Below, one piece after another: positions 28,166 to 35,403 of a stretch of 41,714 nt of DNA. How positions within the stretch are numbered: position 1 is the first letter of the stretch; each line of letters starts with the position of its first letter. Below the pieces are notes generated by a model. It ran no database searches, was not told the origin of the DNA, and saw only the letters and a program-made list of their open reading frames with translations. Both the position numbers and the translations under genes were made by a program. The stretch spans positions 1 through 41,714 of the forward strand of contig NZ_NOKT01000046.1 in the NCBI RefSeq assembly GCF_002237655.1. Reading direction: 5' to 3'. The stretch comes from Streptomyces sp. XY006. Its GTDB lineage: Bacteria; Actinomycetota; Actinomycetes; Streptomycetales; Streptomycetaceae.

Positions 28166-28822
28166 ATGAGCAAGACGACAGTCAAGGACGTCTCCACGGA
28201 GCCCGAGCCGGAGCGCGCCGAGATCGCGCCCCGCACGGAGGGCGGCAGCCGGGCCCTCGCCCTGCTGCTCGTGATCACCGGTGCGGCCGGACTGCTCGCC
28301 GCCTGGGTCATCACGCTCGACAAGTTCAAGCTCCTGGAAGCCAAGGTCGAGGGCAAGACGTTCACCCCCGGCTGCAGCCTCAACCCGGTCGTCTCCTGCG
28401 GCAGCGTCATGGAGAGCAAGCAGGCGGCCGTCTTCGGCTTCCCGAACCCGATGCTCGGTCTGGTCGCCTACGGCATCGTCGTCTGCGTCGGCATCAGCCT
28501 GCTCGCCCGCGCCCGCTACCCGCGCTGGTACTGGCTCACCTTCAACGCCGGCTGCCTGTTCGGCGTCGTCTTCTGCGCCTGGCTGATGTTCCAGTCCCTG
28601 TACCGGATCAACGCCCTGTGCCTGTGGTGCTGCCTCGCCTGGGTCGCGACGATCCTCATGTTCTGGTACGTCACGTCGTTCAACATCCGCAAGGGCTTCC
28701 TGCCCGCCCCCACCTGGCTCAAGGGCTTCTTCGGCGAGTTCACCTGGGTCATGCCCGTGCTGCACATCGGCATCATCGGCATGCTGATCCTGACCCGCTG
28801 GTGGGACTTCTGGACCAGCTGA
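28166..28822 (+). CDS. Vitamin K epoxide reductase family protein (VKOR)
   Basis: A 218-residue integral membrane oxidoreductase that, in actinobacteria, reoxidises the DsbA-like partner and passes electrons to menaquinone. The active-site CxxC is C152-L-W-C155 in the last part of the helical bundle, followed by an extra cysteine at 156. The loop pair C70 and C78 (CSLNPVVSC) relays electrons from the partner. About five membrane helices are visible. No thioredoxin domain is fused, so the partner must be encoded elsewhere. The start is uncertain: GTG 28163 or ATG 28118 are also possible; ATG 28166 begins MSKTTVKD. A small hairpin follows. Confidence 0.9.
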   Translation: MSKTTVKDVSTEPEPERAEIAPRTEGGSRALALLLVITGAAGLLAAWVITLDKFKLLEAKVEGKTFTPGCSLNPVVSCGSVMESKQAAVFGFPNPMLGLVAYGIVVCVGISLLARARYPRWYWLTFNAGCLFGVVFCAWLMFQSLYRINALCLWCCLAWVATILMFWYVTSFNIRKGFLPAPTWLKGFFGEFTWVMPVLHIGIIGMLILTRWWDFWTS

Positions 28823-28843
28823 CCGGGGCGTTCCGGGCCCCGG
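28823..28843 (+). terminator. Small hairpin after the VKOR gene
   Basis: A perfect 7-bp inverted repeat (28823-28829 with 28837-28843), a 7-nt loop, starts right after the stop. No T-run. Confidence 0.35.
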
Positions 28844-28865
28844 CCGGATTGTCAGTGCCGTGAAT

Positions 28866-28871
28866 TAGGGT
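28866..28871 (+). promoter_or_regulatory. -10 box giving a leaderless rarA mRNA (TAGGGT)
   Basis: TAGGGT ends 7 bp before GTG 28879, and no Shine-Dalgarno lies before that GTG. This is the expected geometry for a transcript beginning at the start codon. Confidence 0.45.
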
Positions 28872-28878
28872 TTCTGAC

Positions 28879-30234
28879 GTGGAGCCCGACCTGTTCACCG
28901 CCGCAGCCGAAGAACGCCAGGAGAAGGAGCCGTCCAGCAGCCCCCTCGCCGTGCGGATGCGCCCGCGCACCCTCGACGAGGTCGTCGGACAGCGGCACCT
29001 GCTGAAGCCGGGCTCGCCGCTGCGCAGACTGGTCGGCGAGGCCGCCTCCGGCCCGGCCGGCCCCTCCTCGGTGATCCTCTGGGGCCCGCCCGGCACCGGC
29101 AAGACCACCCTGGCGTACGTCGTCTCCAAGGCGACCGACGCCCGCTTCGTGGAGCTGTCGGCGATCACCGCCGGCGTCAAGGAGGTCCGCGCGGTCATCG
29201 ACGGCGCCCGGCGCGCCTCCGGCGGCTACGGCAAGGAGACCGTCCTCTTCCTCGACGAGATCCACCGCTTCAGCAAGGCCCAGCAGGACTCCCTCCTGCC
29301 GGCCGTCGAGAACCGCTGGGTGACGCTCATCGCGGCGACGACGGAGAACCCGTACTTCTCGATCATCTCCCCGCTGCTGTCCCGCTCCCTGCTCCTCACC
29401 CTCGAACCGCTCACGGACGACGACATCCGGGACCTGCTCCGCCGCGCCCTCACCGACGAGCGCGGCCTCAAGGGCGCCGTCGGCCTCCCCGAGGAGACCG
29501 AGAGCCACCTCCTGCGCATCGCCGGCGGCGACGCCCGCCGCGCCCTCACCGCCCTGGAGGCGGCCGCCGGAGCCGCCCTCGACAAGGGCGAGACGGAGAT
29601 CGGCCTGACCACCCTGGAGGAGACGGTCGACCGGGCGGCCGTGAAGTACGACCGCGACGGCGACCAGCACTACGACGTGGCCAGCGCCCTGATCAAGTCC
29701 ATCCGCGGCTCCGACGTCGACGCAGCCCTGCACTACCTGGCCCGGATGATCGAGGCCGGCGAGGACCCCCGCTTCATCGCCCGGCGCCTGATGATCTCCG
29801 CCAGCGAGGACATCGGCCTCGCCGATCCGAACGCCCTGCAGATCGCGGTCGCCGCCGCCCAGGCCGTCGCCATGATCGGCTTCCCCGAGGCCGCCCTCAC
29901 CCTCAGCCACGCCACGATCGCGCTCGCCCTGGCCCCCAAGTCCAACGCCGCGACCACCGCGATCGGCGCCGCCCTGGAGGACGTGCGCAAGGGCCTCGCC
30001 GGACCGGTCCCGGCACATCTGCGCGACAGCCACTACAAGGGCGCGACCAAGCTCGGCCACGGCCAGGGCTACGTGTACCCGCACGACCTGCCCGAGGGCA
30101 TCGCCGCCCAGCAGTACGCCCCCGACGCCCTCAAGGACCGCGAGTACTACGAGCCGACCCGGCACGGCGCCGAGGCCCGCTACGCGGACGCGGTCGAGTG
30201 GACCAGGAAGAACCTCGGTCGAAAGCGGTCCTGA
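28879..30234 (+). CDS. rarA: Replication-associated recombination protein RarA
   Basis: A 451-residue AAA+ ATPase of the MgsA/WRNIP1 family that acts at stalled replication forks. Walker A is GPPGTGKTT with K75, Walker B is LFLDEIHRF with D126, and the following TTENPYFSI segment is characteristic. The C-terminal half contains the oligomerisation domain with YPHDLPEGIAAQQY near residue 395. Length is normal. It is probably leaderless and monocistronic; the rpsD promoter appears to begin in its last codons. Confidence 0.95.
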   Translation: MEPDLFTAAAEERQEKEPSSSPLAVRMRPRTLDEVVGQRHLLKPGSPLRRLVGEAASGPAGPSSVILWGPPGTGKTTLAYVVSKATDARFVELSAITAGVKEVRAVIDGARRASGGYGKETVLFLDEIHRFSKAQQDSLLPAVENRWVTLIAATTENPYFSIISPLLSRSLLLTLEPLTDDDIRDLLRRALTDERGLKGAVGLPEETESHLLRIAGGDARRALTALEAAAGAALDKGETEIGLTTLEETVDRAAVKYDRDGDQHYDVASALIKSIRGSDVDAALHYLARMIEAGEDPRFIARRLMISASEDIGLADPNALQIAVAAAQAVAMIGFPEAALTLSHATIALALAPKSNAATTAIGAALEDVRKGLAGPVPAHLRDSHYKGATKLGHGQGYVYPHDLPEGIAAQQYAPDALKDREYYEPTRHGAEARYADAVEWTRKNLGRKRS

Positions 30235-30248
30235 GGACCCTGTAAACT
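30220..30248 (+). promoter_or_regulatory. Promoter of rpsD
   Basis: TCGAAA (30220-30225, inside the end of rarA) and TAAACT (30243-30248) are 17 bp apart. The start point would be near 30255, giving a leader of roughly 280 nt. Confidence 0.4.
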
Positions 30249-30535
30249 CGTCCGGAGTGCCGCGTCCCGTGCAGTCAGAACGGGACAGTCGGCCGGAGCC
30301 GGTTCTTGGGACTTGCTCCAGGAGCGTCGCGCACCGTCGAAGGTGTCGCGGGCAGCCCACCACCCCTCGTCTCCCGGGACGGGACCGGTCGGTGGGCCAC
30401 TCGCGTGCTGCACGTATGTGCCCAGACCAGGGGAGCGGCTGCCCACCGAGGTCCCACCGGACCGAGGCGGGTTTCCCCGGCTGCGGATGCGACCTCCCAC
30501 CACCCTGACAAGCCGAATCAAGGAAATGAGAAGCA
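30249..30535 (+). promoter_or_regulatory. Long structured leader of rpsD
   Basis: This gap of about 300 bp has no convincing gene. It contains a 7-bp hairpin (30264-30270 with 30280-30286). It also contains a long-range helix: 30381-30386 pairs with 30450-30455, and 30389-30396 pairs with 30442-30449, with 2 bulged bases. The helix encloses 45 nt that include a small CGTG/CACG hairpin. S4 represses its own mRNA through leader structures in other bacteria, so a regulatory role is plausible. I know of no named family that this matches. Confidence 0.4.
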
Positions 30536-31150
30536 GTGGCGAACCAGTCCCGCCCCAAGGTCAAGAAGTCGCGTGCCCTCGGCATCGCGCTGACCCCGAA
30601 GGCCGTCAAGTACTTCGAGGCCCGTCCCTACCCGCCGGGTGAGCACGGCCGCGGCCGCAAGCAGAACTCGGACTACAAGGTCCGTCTGCTCGAGAAGCAG
30701 CGCCTGCGCGCGCAGTACGACGTGTCCGAGCGCCAGCTCGTCCGCGCCTACGAGCGTGCTTCCAAGGTCCAGGGCAAGACCGGTGAGGCCCTGATCATCG
30801 AGCTGGAGCGCCGTCTCGACGCCCTGGTCCTGCGTTCGGGCATCGCCCGCACGATCTACCAGGCCCGCCAGATGGTCGTCCACGGCCACATCCAGGTCAA
30901 CGGCAAGAAGGTCGACAAGCCCTCCTTCCGTGTCCGCCCGGACGACGTCGTGCAGGTCCGCGACCGCTCCAAGGAGAAGACGCTCTTCACGATCGCCCGT
31001 GAGGGTGGCTTCGCCCCCGATGGCGAGACCCCGCGTTACCTCCAGGTGAACCTCAAGGCCCTGGCGTTCCGCCTGGACCGCGAGCCGAACCGCAAGGAGA
31101 TCCCGGTGATCTGCGACGAGCAGCTCGTCGTCGAGTACTACGCCCGCTGA
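30536..31150 (+). CDS. rpsD: Small ribosomal subunit protein S4
   Basis: A 204-residue primary 16S rRNA-binding protein and early assembly factor. The S4 RNA-binding domain is at about 94-155 (RLDALVLRSGIARTIYQARQMV and HGHIQVNGKKVD). The N-terminal region lacks the cysteine cluster of zinc-binding S4 proteins, so this is the zinc-independent form. It is transcribed alone, away from the main ribosomal protein operons. The GTG start follows AAGGA (30520-30524) at 11 nt, or GAGAAG closer in. A strong terminator follows. Confidence 0.97.
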   Translation: MANQSRPKVKKSRALGIALTPKAVKYFEARPYPPGEHGRGRKQNSDYKVRLLEKQRLRAQYDVSERQLVRAYERASKVQGKTGEALIIELERRLDALVLRSGIARTIYQARQMVVHGHIQVNGKKVDKPSFRVRPDDVVQVRDRSKEKTLFTIAREGGFAPDGETPRYLQVNLKALAFRLDREPNRKEIPVICDEQLVVEYYAR

Positions 31151-31174
31151 TCCACGGCAGGCACGCGGTACTTG

Positions 31175-31220
31175 AGCCCGTCGTCTCCCCGCCCCCTGGG
31201 CGGGCGAGGCGGCGGGCTTT
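31175..31220 (+). terminator. Terminator hairpin after rpsD
   Basis: An imperfect long stem (31175 to about 31197 with 31198-31218) closes with AGCCCG/CGGGCT and is followed by TT. It lies 24 bp after the stop. Confidence 0.7.
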
Positions 31221-31276
31221 CGCGATCGGTCCGGCGCGGGGCGGTTATCCGGTACGGAGCGCCACCCCCGGCGCGA

Positions 31277-31282
31277 TAGGCT
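31277..31282 (+). promoter_or_regulatory. Possible -10 box for the DUF948-alaS operon (TAGGCT)
   Basis: TAGGCT lies 44 bp before the DUF948 gene and after the rpsD terminator. No clear -35 box is present. Confidence 0.3.
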
Positions 31283-31326
31283 CGTCGCACGACTCTTTCG
31301 ATGTTCAGGCACGTTTCAGGGAGCGG

Positions 31327-31767
31327 GTGCACACAGTGTCCGGTGGAGAGGTTGCCGGGATCCTGGTGGCCGTCTTCTGGGCGATCCTGGTCTCCTTCCT
31401 CGCCGTCGCCCTGGCGAGGCTGGCCCAGACGCTCAAGGCGACCACCAAACTCGTCGCGGATGTGACCGACCAGGCCGTCCCGCTCCTGGCAGAGGCCTCC
31501 ACGGCGGTGCGTTCCGCGCAGACCCAGATCGACCGGGTCGACGCGATCGCCTCCGACGTCCAGGAGGTCACCTCCAACGCCTCCGCGCTCTCGACCACCG
31601 TCGCCTCCACGTTCGGCGGCCCCCTGGTCAAGGTCGCCGCCTTCGGCTACGGCGTGCGCCGGGCCCTCGGCGGCCGCAAGGAGGACGTGCCCGCCAAGGC
31701 GTCCAGGCGTACCGTGATCGTGGGCCGTACGGTCTCTCGGCGCAGCGCCCGAGGGAAGAGGGACTGA
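31327..31767 (+). CDS. DUF948-type membrane protein
   Basis: A 146-residue protein with a membrane segment at about 9-30 followed by a long amphipathic helix (about 35-95) of the kind seen in DUF948 proteins, which resemble the coiled coil of chemoreceptors. The C-terminal 45 residues are basic. No catalytic residues are evident, and the function is unknown. GTG 31327 is closest to GGGAG (31318-31322); GTG 31336, three codons later, is also possible. The next gene starts 9 bp after the stop. The pair placed just before alaS is common in Streptomyces. Confidence 0.85.
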   Translation: MHTVSGGEVAGILVAVFWAILVSFLAVALARLAQTLKATTKLVADVTDQAVPLLAEASTAVRSAQTQIDRVDAIASDVQEVTSNASALSTTVASTFGGPLVKVAAFGYGVRRALGGRKEDVPAKASRRTVIVGRTVSRRSARGKRD

Positions 31768-31776
31768 GAGCCAGCG

Positions 31777-32130
31777 ATGTTCCGCCGTACCTTCTGGTTC
31801 ACCACGGGCGTCGCCGCCGGTGTCTGGGCCACCACCAAGGTCAACCGCAAGCTCAAGCAGCTGACCCCCGAAAGCCTTGCCAAGGCCGCGGGCCACAAGG
31901 CGATCGAGGCCGGTCACCGCCTGAAGGACCGGGCCGTGGGCTTCGCCCTCGACGTCCGCGACAACATGGCCGTCCGCGAGGCCGAGCTGGGTGACGCGCT
32001 CGGGATCAACGAGAATCCCGAACTCCCCGGCCCCCGGCGGTACGCCGCCATCGAGAACCGCAACAACCCCAAGTACGTCGAGGGTTCGACGTACCAGACG
32101 TACACGTACAACCGGAATGAGGACCACTGA
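31777..32130 (+). CDS. Small conserved hypothetical protein before alaS
   Basis: A 117-residue protein with a short hydrophobic N-terminus (FWFTTGVAAGVWATT) that could be a membrane anchor or uncleaved signal, a helical middle, and a polar, Asn/Tyr-rich C-terminus (YQTYTYNRNEDH). It may belong to the actinobacterial DUF6167 group, but I hold this only weakly. The gene starts 9 bp after the DUF948 gene, and its stop overlaps the alaS start as TGATG, so its translation is coupled to AlaRS. No function can be assigned. Confidence 0.8.
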   Translation: MFRRTFWFTTGVAAGVWATTKVNRKLKQLTPESLAKAAGHKAIEAGHRLKDRAVGFALDVRDNMAVREAELGDALGINENPELPGPRRYAAIENRNNPKYVEGSTYQTYTYNRNEDH

Positions 32131-34802
32131 TGGAGTCGGCCGAGATTCGCCGCCGTTGGCTGAGCTTCTTCGAGGAGCGCGGGCACACCGTCGTCCCTTC
32201 GGCGTCGCTCATCGCGGACGACCCGACTCTGCTCCTCGTCCCCGCCGGCATGGTGCCCTTCAAGCCGTACTTCCTGGGTGAGGTCAAGCCGCCCTTCGCC
32301 CGCGCCACGAGCGTGCAGAAGTGCGTGCGCACGCCGGACATCGAAGAGGTCGGCAAGACCACCCGGCACGGCACGTTCTTCCAGATGTGCGGCAACTTCT
32401 CCTTCGGCGACTACTTCAAGGAAGGCGCCATCAAGCTCGCCTGGGAGCTGCTCACCAGCCCCCAGGACAAGGGCGGTTACGGCCTCGACCCCGAGCGTCT
32501 GTGGATCACGGTCTACAAGGACGACGACGAGGCCGAGCGCATCTGGCACGAGGTCGTCGGCGTGCCCAAGGAGCGCATCCAGCGCCTGGGCATGAAGGAC
32601 AACTACTGGTCCATGGGCGTCCCCGGCCCCTGCGGCCCCTGCTCCGAGATCAACTACGACCGCGGCCCCGAGTTCGGCGCCGAGGGCGGTCCCGCCGTCA
32701 ACGACGAGCGGTACGTGGAGATCTGGAACCTCGTCTTCATGCAGTACGAGCGGGGCGAGGGCACCGGCAAGGACAACTTCGAGATCCTCGGCGAACTGCC
32801 CAGCAAGAACATCGACACCGGCCTCGGCCTCGAACGCCTCGCCATGATTCTGCAGGGCGTGCAGAACATGTACGAGATCGACACCTCCATGGCCGTCATC
32901 GACAAGGCCACCGAACTGACCGGCGTCCGCTACGGCGACGCCCATGCCTCGGACGTCTCCCTGCGCGTGGTCACCGACCACATGCGCACCGCCACGATGC
33001 TCATCGGCGACGGCGTCACCCCGGGCAACGAGGGCCGCGGCTACGTGCTGCGCCGCATCATGCGCCGCGCCATCCGCAACATGCGCCTGCTCGGCGCCAC
33101 CGGACCGGTCGTCAAGGACCTGATCGACGTCGTCATCGGCATGATGGGCCAGCAGTACCCCGAGCTCATCACCGACCGCGAGCGCATCGAGAAGGTCGCC
33201 CTCGCCGAGGAGAACGCCTTCCTCAAGACGCTGAAGGCCGGCACCAACATCCTCGACACCGCCGTCAGCGACACCAAGGCCGCCGGCTCCAGCGTGCTGC
33301 CCGGCGACAAGGCCTTCCTGCTCCACGACACCTGGGGCTTCCCGATCGACCTCACCCTGGAGATGGCCGCCGAGCAGGGGCTGTCCGTGGACGAGGAGGG
33401 CTTCCGCCGCCTGATGAAGGAGCAGCGGGAGCGCGCCAAGGCCGACGCCCAGGCCAAGAAGACCGGCCACGCCGACATGGGCGCCTACCGGGAGATCGCC
33501 GACCGCGCCGGTGCCACCGACTTCATCGGCTACACCGACACCGAGGGCGAGTCGACGATCGTCGGCATCCTGGTCGACGGCGTCTCCTCCCCGGCCGCCA
33601 CCGAGGGCGACGAGGTCGAGATCGTCCTCGACCGCACCCCCTTCTACGCCGAGGGCGGCGGCCAGATCGGCGACACCGGCCGCATCAAGGTCGACTCCGG
33701 CGCCGTCATCGAGATCCGCGACTGCCAGAAGCCGGTCCCCGGGGTCTACGTGCACAAGGGCGTCGTCCAGGTCGGCGAGGTGACCGTGGGCGCCAAGGCC
33801 CACGCCGCCATCGACGACCGGCGCCGCAAGGCCATCGCCCGTGCCCACTCGGCCACGCACCTGACCCACCAGGCCCTGCGCGACGCCCTCGGCCCGACGG
33901 CCGCCCAGGCCGGTTCCGAGAACCAGCCGGGCCGCTTCCGCTTCGACTTCGGCTCCCCGTCCGCCGTTCCGACGGCCGTGATGACCGACGTCGAGCAGAA
34001 GATCAACGAGGTGCTCGCCCGCGACCTCGACGTCCGCGCCGACGTCATGGGCATCGACGAGGCCAAGAAGCAGGGCGCCATCGCCGAGTTCGGCGAGAAG
34101 TACGGCGAGCGGGTGCGCGTGGTCACCATCGGCGACTTCTCCAAGGAGCTGTGCGGCGGCACGCACGTGCACAACACCGCCCAGCTGGGCCTGGTGAAGC
34201 TGCTCGGCGAGTCCTCCATCGGCTCCGGTGTGCGCCGGATCGAGGCCCTGGTCGGCGTGGACGCCTACAACTTCCTCGCCCGGGAGCACACGGTCGTCGC
34301 CCAGCTCCAGGAGCTGATCAAGGGCCGCCCCGAGGAGCTCCCGGAGAAGGTCTCCGCCATGCTCGGCAAGCTGAAGGACGCCGAGAAGGAGATCGAGAAG
34401 TTCCGCGCCGAGAAGGTCCTCCAGGCCGCCGCCGGTCTCGCCGAGTCCGCCAAGGACGTCCGTGGCGTCGCTGTCGTGACCGGTCAGGTCCCGGACGGCA
34501 CGACCGCCGACGACCTGCGCAAGCTCGTGCTCGACGTGCGGGGACGGATCCAGGGCGGCCGGGCCGCCGTCGTCGCCCTGTTCACGGTGGCGAACGGCAA
34601 GCCGCTGACGGTCATCGCCACCAACGAGGCCGCTCGCGAGCGCGGCCTGAAGGCCGGCGACCTGGTCCGCACGGCCGCCAAGACCCTCGGCGGCGGCGGT
34701 GGCGGCAAGCCGGACGTCGCCCAGGGCGGCGGCCAGAACCCCGCCGCCATCGGTGACGCCGTGGACGCCGTCGAGCGCCTCGTCGCCGAGACGGCCAAGT
34801 AA
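32130..34802 (+). CDS. alaS: Alanyl-tRNA synthetase
   Basis: An 890-residue class II synthetase that charges tRNA-Ala. The order is a catalytic domain with the RCxRTPDIEEVGKT-like region near 65-80 and NYWSMGVPGPCGPCSE, a helical tRNA-binding domain, and an editing domain with H573 and H577 (HSATH) and C675 and H679 (CGGTH) as metal ligands. A C-Ala domain with a Gly-rich GGGGGGKPDVAQGGG segment ends the protein. Length is standard. The ATG overlaps the preceding stop by one base, and ruvX follows after 15 bp. Confidence 0.98.
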   Translation: MESAEIRRRWLSFFEERGHTVVPSASLIADDPTLLLVPAGMVPFKPYFLGEVKPPFARATSVQKCVRTPDIEEVGKTTRHGTFFQMCGNFSFGDYFKEGAIKLAWELLTSPQDKGGYGLDPERLWITVYKDDDEAERIWHEVVGVPKERIQRLGMKDNYWSMGVPGPCGPCSEINYDRGPEFGAEGGPAVNDERYVEIWNLVFMQYERGEGTGKDNFEILGELPSKNIDTGLGLERLAMILQGVQNMYEIDTSMAVIDKATELTGVRYGDAHASDVSLRVVTDHMRTATMLIGDGVTPGNEGRGYVLRRIMRRAIRNMRLLGATGPVVKDLIDVVIGMMGQQYPELITDRERIEKVALAEENAFLKTLKAGTNILDTAVSDTKAAGSSVLPGDKAFLLHDTWGFPIDLTLEMAAEQGLSVDEEGFRRLMKEQRERAKADAQAKKTGHADMGAYREIADRAGATDFIGYTDTEGESTIVGILVDGVSSPAATEGDEVEIVLDRTPFYAEGGGQIGDTGRIKVDSGAVIEIRDCQKPVPGVYVHKGVVQVGEVTVGAKAHAAIDDRRRKAIARAHSATHLTHQALRDALGPTAAQAGSENQPGRFRFDFGSPSAVPTAVMTDVEQKINEVLARDLDVRADVMGIDEAKKQGAIAEFGEKYGERVRVVTIGDFSKELCGGTHVHNTAQLGLVKLLGESSIGSGVRRIEALVGVDAYNFLAREHTVVAQLQELIKGRPEELPEKVSAMLGKLKDAEKEIEKFRAEKVLQAAAGLAESAKDVRGVAVVTGQVPDGTTADDLRKLVLDVRGRIQGGRAAVVALFTVANGKPLTVIATNEAARERGLKAGDLVRTAAKTLGGGGGGKPDVAQGGGQNPAAIGDAVDAVERLVAETAK

Positions 34803-34817
34803 GAGACGGTCGAGAAC

Positions 34818-35282
34818 ATGCGCAGAGGACGTCGACTCGCGATCGACGTCGGGGACGCCCGCATCGGGGTCGCCTCGTGCGACCCCGACGGGATCCTCGC
34901 CACCCCGGTCGAGACGGTCCCGGGGCGTGACGTCCCCGCCGCTCAGCGGCGGTTGAAGCAGCTCGTCGAGGAGTACGAGCCGATCGAGGTCGTCGCCGGC
35001 CTGCCGCGCTCCCTCAAGGGAGGCGAGGGGCCGGCCGCCCTCAAGGTCCGCGGCTTCGTCCAGGAACTGGCGCGCATGATCGCCCCGGTTCCGGTGAGAC
35101 TCCTCGACGAACGCATGACGACGGTGACGGCCACTCAAGGACTGCGCGCCTCGGGCGTGAAGTCCAAGAAGGGCCGGTCCGTCATCGACCAGGCAGCGGC
35201 CGTGGTCATCCTGCAACAGGCCCTTGAATCCGAACGGGTGTCAGGTAAAGCACCCGGCGAAGACGTCGAAGTGGTCATCTGA
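34818..35282 (+). CDS. ruvX: YqgF/RuvX-family putative Holliday junction resolvase
   Basis: A 154-residue RNase H-fold nuclease homologue. In E. coli the relative YqgF is linked to 16S rRNA 5'-end maturation, so the resolvase name is conventional. Conserved acidic residues are D10 (AIDVGDARIG), E98 (LDERMTT) and D124 (VIDQAAA). It is 15 bp downstream of alaS in the same transcription unit, an order conserved in many bacteria. A gap of 121 bp follows before mltG. Confidence 0.94.
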   Translation: MRRGRRLAIDVGDARIGVASCDPDGILATPVETVPGRDVPAAQRRLKQLVEEYEPIEVVAGLPRSLKGGEGPAALKVRGFVQELARMIAPVPVRLLDERMTTVTATQGLRASGVKSKKGRSVIDQAAAVVILQQALESERVSGKAPGEDVEVVI

Positions 35283-35366
35283 TCGCGATACGGTAACGTT
35301 CCGCGCGATGCGGCGGGATTCGAACAGCCCCCGCACAGCAAGAGGCGGGACGGGAGCCGAGCCGGA

Positions 35367-35392
35367 AGCCGCGTGACCGCCGCCTCGCGGCT
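35367..35392 (+). promoter_or_regulatory. Hairpin before the mltG start
   Basis: A perfect 7-bp inverted repeat (35367-35373 with 35386-35392) ends 2 bp before AGGGGA, the likely ribosome binding site of mltG. It could affect initiation. Confidence 0.3.
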
Positions 35393-35403
35393 CTAGGGGA
35401 TCG

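Noticed and set aside
31914..35216. 1100-residue open frame on the minus strand opposite alaS and ruvX
   Set aside because: It is the antisense shadow of high-GC coding sequence; its composition lacks any family motif and alaS on the plus strand is unmistakable.
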